DNA from: Alphaproteobacteria bacterium
Lineage (GTDB): Bacteria; Pseudomonadota; Alphaproteobacteria; Micropepsales; Micropepsaceae
DNA length: 8,991 nt
Assembly: GCA_003451645.1 (NCBI GenBank)
Contig: DMER01000209.1
Coordinates: forward strand, 1,163-10,153
Direction: 5' to 3'
Positions 6,398-8,991 of this stretch are shown here, piece by piece; the stretch's first letter is position 1; every line of letters starts with the position of its first letter. The position numbers and the translations under genes were made by a program. The notes under the pieces are model-generated. The model searched no databases, was not told where the DNA came from, and saw nothing but the letters and a program-made list of their open reading frames with translations.

Positions 6398-7193
6398 CTG
6401 GTTTGCGTCCGAGATACGCGCTGGTCGCAATGGTTCGCGTAACCTGGCCTCCGAACTGAGTTTGCGCGATGGCCTTGACCTCGGCGAGCAAGCGTGCGCG
6501 CGTCGCCTCAGGCGCGATCTGCACGCGGGAAAAGGTGGCATAGAGGTCCGCGATCTGGTCCGGCGTGAAGCTCACCGGCCAATCCCAGCGCGCTGCGATC
6601 GTGTCAGCAAAGCCAGCCTTACGCATCTCGCCCAATCTCGCCGCGGTGTCGAGCGCAAAGGGTTTGCTCGCAGCCGCCTTGGGGCCTTGTTCCAGGCCGA
6701 CGAACAAATGCGCTGTGGCCTTGCCAAAGGCGTCGGGCTGAGCGGGATCGTCATAAACGTTCCACCACATGGCAAAGTGCCCTCTGAGTTTGAGCAGGGT
6801 TAGCACCTTGGTCAAGGCCTTCATGCGCGGGAGCCAATGGAAGCTCGTGGCGGCCACCACCAAGTCATAAGTGCCTGGCGCCGCCTCAACGTCCTCGAAG
6901 CCAGTGGCCTCGATGGTCAGGCGCGGGTCTGCCCCGCATGCGGCATTCAGGTGGGCACATAAGCGCGGGTCCGGATCGATGGCATGGATGTGCTTTATGC
7001 CCCGCGAGAGAAAGGCGCGTGTGGCATGCCCGGTCCCAGCACCGATCTCCAGCGCCTGTGTCTGGCCGGTCAGCGCGCCGTGATCTGCGAGCCAGTCATA
7101 GAGCGCCTCGGGATAGCCCGGCCGCGCGGCCTCGTATCGTTCCGGGTCCACGCCAAACCTGAACCGCCCTGGAGACTTCTTTATGGAGGCCAC
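6375..7193 (-). CDS. Class I SAM-dependent methyltransferase
   Basis: This is a 272-residue cytoplasmic methyltransferase with a Rossmann-like fold. The N-terminal GVDPERYEAARPGYPEALYDWL (14-35) is typical of the Methyltransf_11-like subgroup. Motif I, the SAM-binding glycine loop, is LEIGAGTGHAT (48-58). The acidic residue ending strand 2 is Asp73 in HAIDPDP. YDLVVAATSFHWL (109-121) covers motif IV, with the 'SFHW' sequence common in this subgroup. The C-terminal half would form the substrate cap, and the substrate cannot be inferred. The start is GTG at 7193, lying directly against the TAA stop of the dienelactone hydrolase gene (TAAGTG), with a GGTGGGG stretch as its ribosome site. This implies translational coupling and an operon. 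Its last 23 bp overlap the hemolysin III gene on the other strand. Confidence 0.87.
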   Translation of the reverse strand: MASIKKSPGRFRFGVDPERYEAARPGYPEALYDWLADHGALTGQTQALEIGAGTGHATRAFLSRGIKHIHAIDPDPRLCAHLNAACGADPRLTIEATGFEDVEAAPGTYDLVVAATSFHWLPRMKALTKVLTLLKLRGHFAMWWNVYDDPAQPDAFGKATAHLFVGLEQGPKAAASKPFALDTAARLGEMRKAGFADTIAARWDWPVSFTPDQIADLYATFSRVQIAPEATRARLLAEVKAIAQTQFGGQVTRTIATSAYLGRKPVTGTASR

Positions 7194-7931
7194 TTACCCC
7201 ACCCGGCGGCGGAAGAGGTTGATGAGGCGCTCCCAGTGGCGCTCGGCGGCTTGTTTGCGATAGACGGGCCGCAAGGGGAAGGCGAAACCATGATCCGTGT
7301 CGGGATAAATCTCGACCTCTGCTAATACGCCGTCCTCTTTCAGGCTGGCGTCCAGTTGGCGGACGGTATCCAGCGGTGCCCAGCTGTCGCGCTCGGCGCA
7401 GGCGAAATAGAGTTCGGCCTTGGCCTTGTTGGCCACGCGATGAGGGGATGTAGGCTTGTCGGTGATCAGCATGACCCCATAAAGCGAGGCGGCGGCGGTC
7501 ACGCGGGCCGGGAACCGCGCGGCGGCATTGATCGCGTGCTGACCGCTCATGCAATAGCCGAGCGTGCCGATGCTGCCAGGCCGGGCGGCGGCGTCTGCAT
7601 CGGCGAAGGCGATCAAAGTTTCGGTGTCGCGCATGACATTCTCGATCGTGACATTGCTCATGAGGGCGAACATGCGCTTGCGCTCCGGCGCCTCGGGATC
7701 CATTGGGATGGGCCAGATCTCCATCACACCATCGCGGTAATAGAGGTTGGGGAGCATGACGTAATAGCCGCAAGCGGCGAGCCGCCGGGCCATGTCGCGC
7801 AATTCCTCGCGGATACCAGGCGCGTCCATATAAAAGAGGAGGACAGGGGCGGGGCCACCCCTCTCCGGGTGGACGACAAACGTGGTGCAGCGTCCGTCGC
7901 GGGTTTCGATATCGATGGTGCGTTCGATCAT
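7194..7931 (-). CDS. Dienelactone hydrolase family alpha/beta hydrolase
   Basis: This is a 245-residue cytoplasmic alpha/beta hydrolase of the dienelactone hydrolase (DLH) family. The classical enzyme opens dienelactones in chlorocatechol breakdown, but most family members have other or unknown substrates. The nucleophile elbow is GTLGYCMSGQ (122-131) with Cys127, the Cys nucleophile typical of true DLHs. Asp182 (ERDSWAP) and His214 (DTDHGFAFP) complete the likely triad. PAPVLLFYMDAPGIREELRD (27-46) forms the first strand and oxyanion region, and GYYVMLPNLYYRDG (55-68) is also conserved. I chose ATG 7931, which has GGAGG 8 bases upstream. An in-frame start at 8012 would add 27 residues running into the soxR gene. 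The gene lies 55 bp after soxR on the same strand and touches the methyltransferase gene. No chlorocatechol genes are nearby, so an aromatic-degradation role is unsupported. Confidence 0.9.
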   Translation of the reverse strand: MIERTIDIETRDGRCTTFVVHPERGGPAPVLLFYMDAPGIREELRDMARRLAACGYYVMLPNLYYRDGVMEIWPIPMDPEAPERKRMFALMSNVTIENVMRDTETLIAFADADAAARPGSIGTLGYCMSGQHAINAAARFPARVTAAASLYGVMLITDKPTSPHRVANKAKAELYFACAERDSWAPLDTVRQLDASLKEDGVLAEVEIYPDTDHGFAFPLRPVYRKQAAERHWERLINLFRRRVG

Positions 7932-7986
7932 GGCATTATCCTCCAAAGCGAAGATTCTCTTAGTGTCGCACGATGCGCAGCGCATT

Positions 7987-8439
7987 TCATCTGGAGCGCC
8001 GCAAGACAGCACTTGGTCCAGGCCCGTCCTGGCACAGTTGATCTTGCGGATTATAGAGCGCGCAATGTTTCAGGGATAGGCAACCGCAGCCGATGCAGCC
8101 ATCGAGCCGGTCGCGCAGGCGCGTAATCGTTTCGATCCGCTCGGTCAGTTCGCCGCGGATTTGACTGCTGAGCGCGGTCCAGTCCTTTTGCGTAGGCGTG
8201 CGATTTTCCGGCAGGGCCCGCAACGCTTCGCGGATACCAGTCACAGTGTAGCCCAAGCGCTGAACGATCAGAATGAAGGACAAGCGGCGGATGTCCGCAC
8301 GCAGAAACCGCCGCTGCCCACCCGGCGAGCGCTGCGGGGTGATCAGTCCTTGCGCCTCGTAAAAGCGGATCGCCGAGACGCTGAGCCCCGTGCGGGCGGC
8401 CAGGTCTCCGATCGAAAGAACGTCCGTTGGCTTGAGCAT
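7987..8439 (-). CDS. soxR: Redox-sensitive transcriptional activator SoxR
   Basis: This is a 150-residue MerR-family regulator that senses redox-cycling compounds through a [2Fe-2S] cluster and activates promoters with over-long spacers by distorting DNA. The N-terminal winged helix-turn-helix is LSIGDLAARTGLSVSAIRFY (8-27), with the wing at about 37-47 (RSPGGQRRFLR). A dimerisation helix spans about 83-112. The cluster motif CIGCGCLSLKHC supplies Cys115, Cys118, Cys120 and Cys126, the exact C-x2-C-x-C-x5-C spacing of SoxR. The start is ATG 8439, with AAGGGA 8 bases upstream. The length matches the family. The gene is divergent from the VOC gene across a SoxR operator. No soxS is visible, which fits non-enteric bacteria, where SoxR acts directly on target genes. 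It may also be co-transcribed with the downstream hydrolase and methyltransferase genes. Confidence 0.95.
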   Translation of the reverse strand: MLKPTDVLSIGDLAARTGLSVSAIRFYEAQGLITPQRSPGGQRRFLRADIRRLSFILIVQRLGYTVTGIREALRALPENRTPTQKDWTALSSQIRGELTERIETITRLRDRLDGCIGCGCLSLKHCALYNPQDQLCQDGPGPSAVLRRSR

Positions 8440-8451
8440 GAAGAAAATCCC

Positions 8452-8482
8452 TTGACCTCAAGTTAAGTTGAGGGATTAGGGA
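8452..8482 (+). promoter_or_regulatory. SoxR-dependent promoter with near-perfect SoxR operator
   Basis: CCTCAAGTTAAGTTGAGG (8456-8473) differs at one base from the perfectly palindromic E. coli soxS operator CCTCAAGTTAACTTGAGG. It sits between TTGACC (-35, 8452-8457) and TAGGGA (weak -10, 8477-8482) with a 19-bp spacer, the over-long spacing that MerR-type activators correct. The arrangement aligns base for base with the soxS promoter as I recall it. It points toward the VOC gene, whose ATG is about 30 bases beyond the -10. It also lies 16 bp before the soxR start and may modulate soxR itself. Confidence 0.9.
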
Positions 8483-8513
8483 TCAATCCGTCAATCAGCA
8501 AGAGGAGGCATTG

Positions 8514-8906
8514 ATGGCAAAACTGGAGCATGTGAACATCACTGTTCGCAATCCCGAGCAGACGGCAAAAATGCTGTGCGAGGTCTTTGGCTGGCATGTG
8601 CGCTGGCAGGGGGCGTCCAAGATGGGCGGGCGCACAGTGCATGTGGGCACGCAGGATGATTATCTTGCGGTCTACACCTTGTCGGGCGAGGCCTCCCAAA
8701 AGGCGCAGCCGCGTGAGGCGCTGGCGGGATTGAACCATGTCGGGATCGAGGTTGATAATCTTGCCGCGGTCGAGGCTCGCGTGAAGGCTGCGGGTTACAA
8801 GACCTTCTTTCACGGCGAGTTCCCGGACGAGACGCCCGCGCGCGCGAATTTCTATTTCGAGGATGAGAACGGGATCGAGTTCGAAGTGGCGGCGTACCGC
8901 CGGTGA
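8514..8906 (+). CDS. VOC (glyoxalase/bleomycin resistance) family protein, SoxR target
   Basis: This is a 130-residue vicinal-oxygen-chelate fold protein, a metal-binding scaffold that includes glyoxalase I, extradiol dioxygenases and drug-binding resistance proteins. Two beta-alpha-beta-beta-beta modules are visible. Module 1 starts KLEHVNITVRNPEQTAKML (3-21). Module 2 starts GLNHVGIEVDNLAAVEARV (72-90) and ends FYFEDENGIEFEVAAY (113-128). His6, His75 and Glu124 are in the positions of metal ligands. I chose ATG 8514, with GAGGAGG at 8502-8508 just upstream; the TTG at 8511 is less likely. The SoxR operator directly upstream suggests induction by redox-cycling agents, so it may bind or modify such compounds or their reactive products. 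The substrate is not deducible. The next gene begins within its stop codon (GTGA overlap), indicating co-transcription. Confidence 0.9.
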   Translation: MAKLEHVNITVRNPEQTAKMLCEVFGWHVRWQGASKMGGRTVHVGTQDDYLAVYTLSGEASQKAQPREALAGLNHVGIEVDNLAAVEARVKAAGYKTFFHGEFPDETPARANFYFEDENGIEFEVAAYRR

Positions 8907-8991
8907 GCCCACAAACCTTGTTTGGGCTGGGGGCAGGCGCCGCGATTTTGGGTGGCGGATTGCGGATCGCGGCGGCCCTCATTCCGTACAC
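8903..8991 (+). CDS. Start of a membrane protein gene, cut by window edge
   Basis: A GTG at 8903 overlaps the TGA stop of the VOC gene by four bases (GTGA) and opens a frame that continues to the window end. The 29 visible residues begin MSPQTLFGLGAGAAILGGGL and continue with RIAAALIPY, a hydrophobic, Gly/Ala-rich start typical of a first transmembrane helix. The coupled arrangement and protein-like composition support a real gene in the SoxR-controlled transcript. Its family cannot be recognised from this short piece. Confidence 0.65.
   Translation, partial: MSPQTLFGLGAGAAILGGGLRIAAALIPY

Noticed and set aside
7356..8126. 256-codon plus-strand frame across the hydrolase and soxR genes
   Set aside because: It runs antisense through two confidently identified genes (DLH triad, SoxR cysteines) and has no motif of its own.

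Overview
The window looks like chromosomal DNA from a GC-rich proteobacterium, most likely an alphaproteobacterium. This rests on the high GC content, the gene families present (a hemolysin III protein with an alphaproteobacterial-style 'SAAYN' motif, a non-enteric SoxR, a THEM6-like thioesterase) and the compact gene order. I cannot name the genus. There is no tRNA, rRNA, CRISPR array, transposase or phage gene, and base composition looks even throughout.

Layout. The left edge (1-486, +) holds the C-terminal two thirds of a family 2 glycosyltransferase of the TIGR04283 type, cut by the window edge. A small four-helix membrane protein follows (594-1037, +), facing a hotdog-fold thioesterase (1060-1629, -). 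Next is a minus-strand block of three genes, transcribed from 5369 down to 1724: an all-helical TelA-like protein, a single-pass membrane protein with an extracytoplasmic domain, and a coiled-coil protein with a Gly/Ser-rich tail. A 338-bp divergent intergenic region separates this block from a seven-helix hemolysin III (PAQR) protein (5708-6397, +). That gene ends 23 bp inside a convergent SAM-dependent methyltransferase (6375-7193, -), which sits directly behind a dienelactone hydrolase (7194-7931, -). Upstream of the hydrolase is soxR (7987-8439, -), divergent from a VOC/glyoxalase protein (8514-8906, +). A further membrane protein starts at 8903 with a 4-bp overlap and runs off the right edge.

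Two parts stand out. The soxR-VOC intergenic region contains an almost perfect SoxR operator (17 of 18 positions identical to the Escherichia coli soxS operator) between a TTGACC -35 and a -10 separated by the 19-bp spacer typical of SoxR promoters. This makes the VOC gene and its overlapping membrane neighbour a well-supported SoxR target. The minus-strand three-gene block is the best candidate for a poorly described system: its gene order suggests one functional unit that links a cytoplasmic helical scaffold (TelA-like, coiled-coil) to the envelope through the single-pass membrane protein. Its function cannot be read from sequence alone, and a role in envelope or chemical stress is an inference from the TelA resemblance only.
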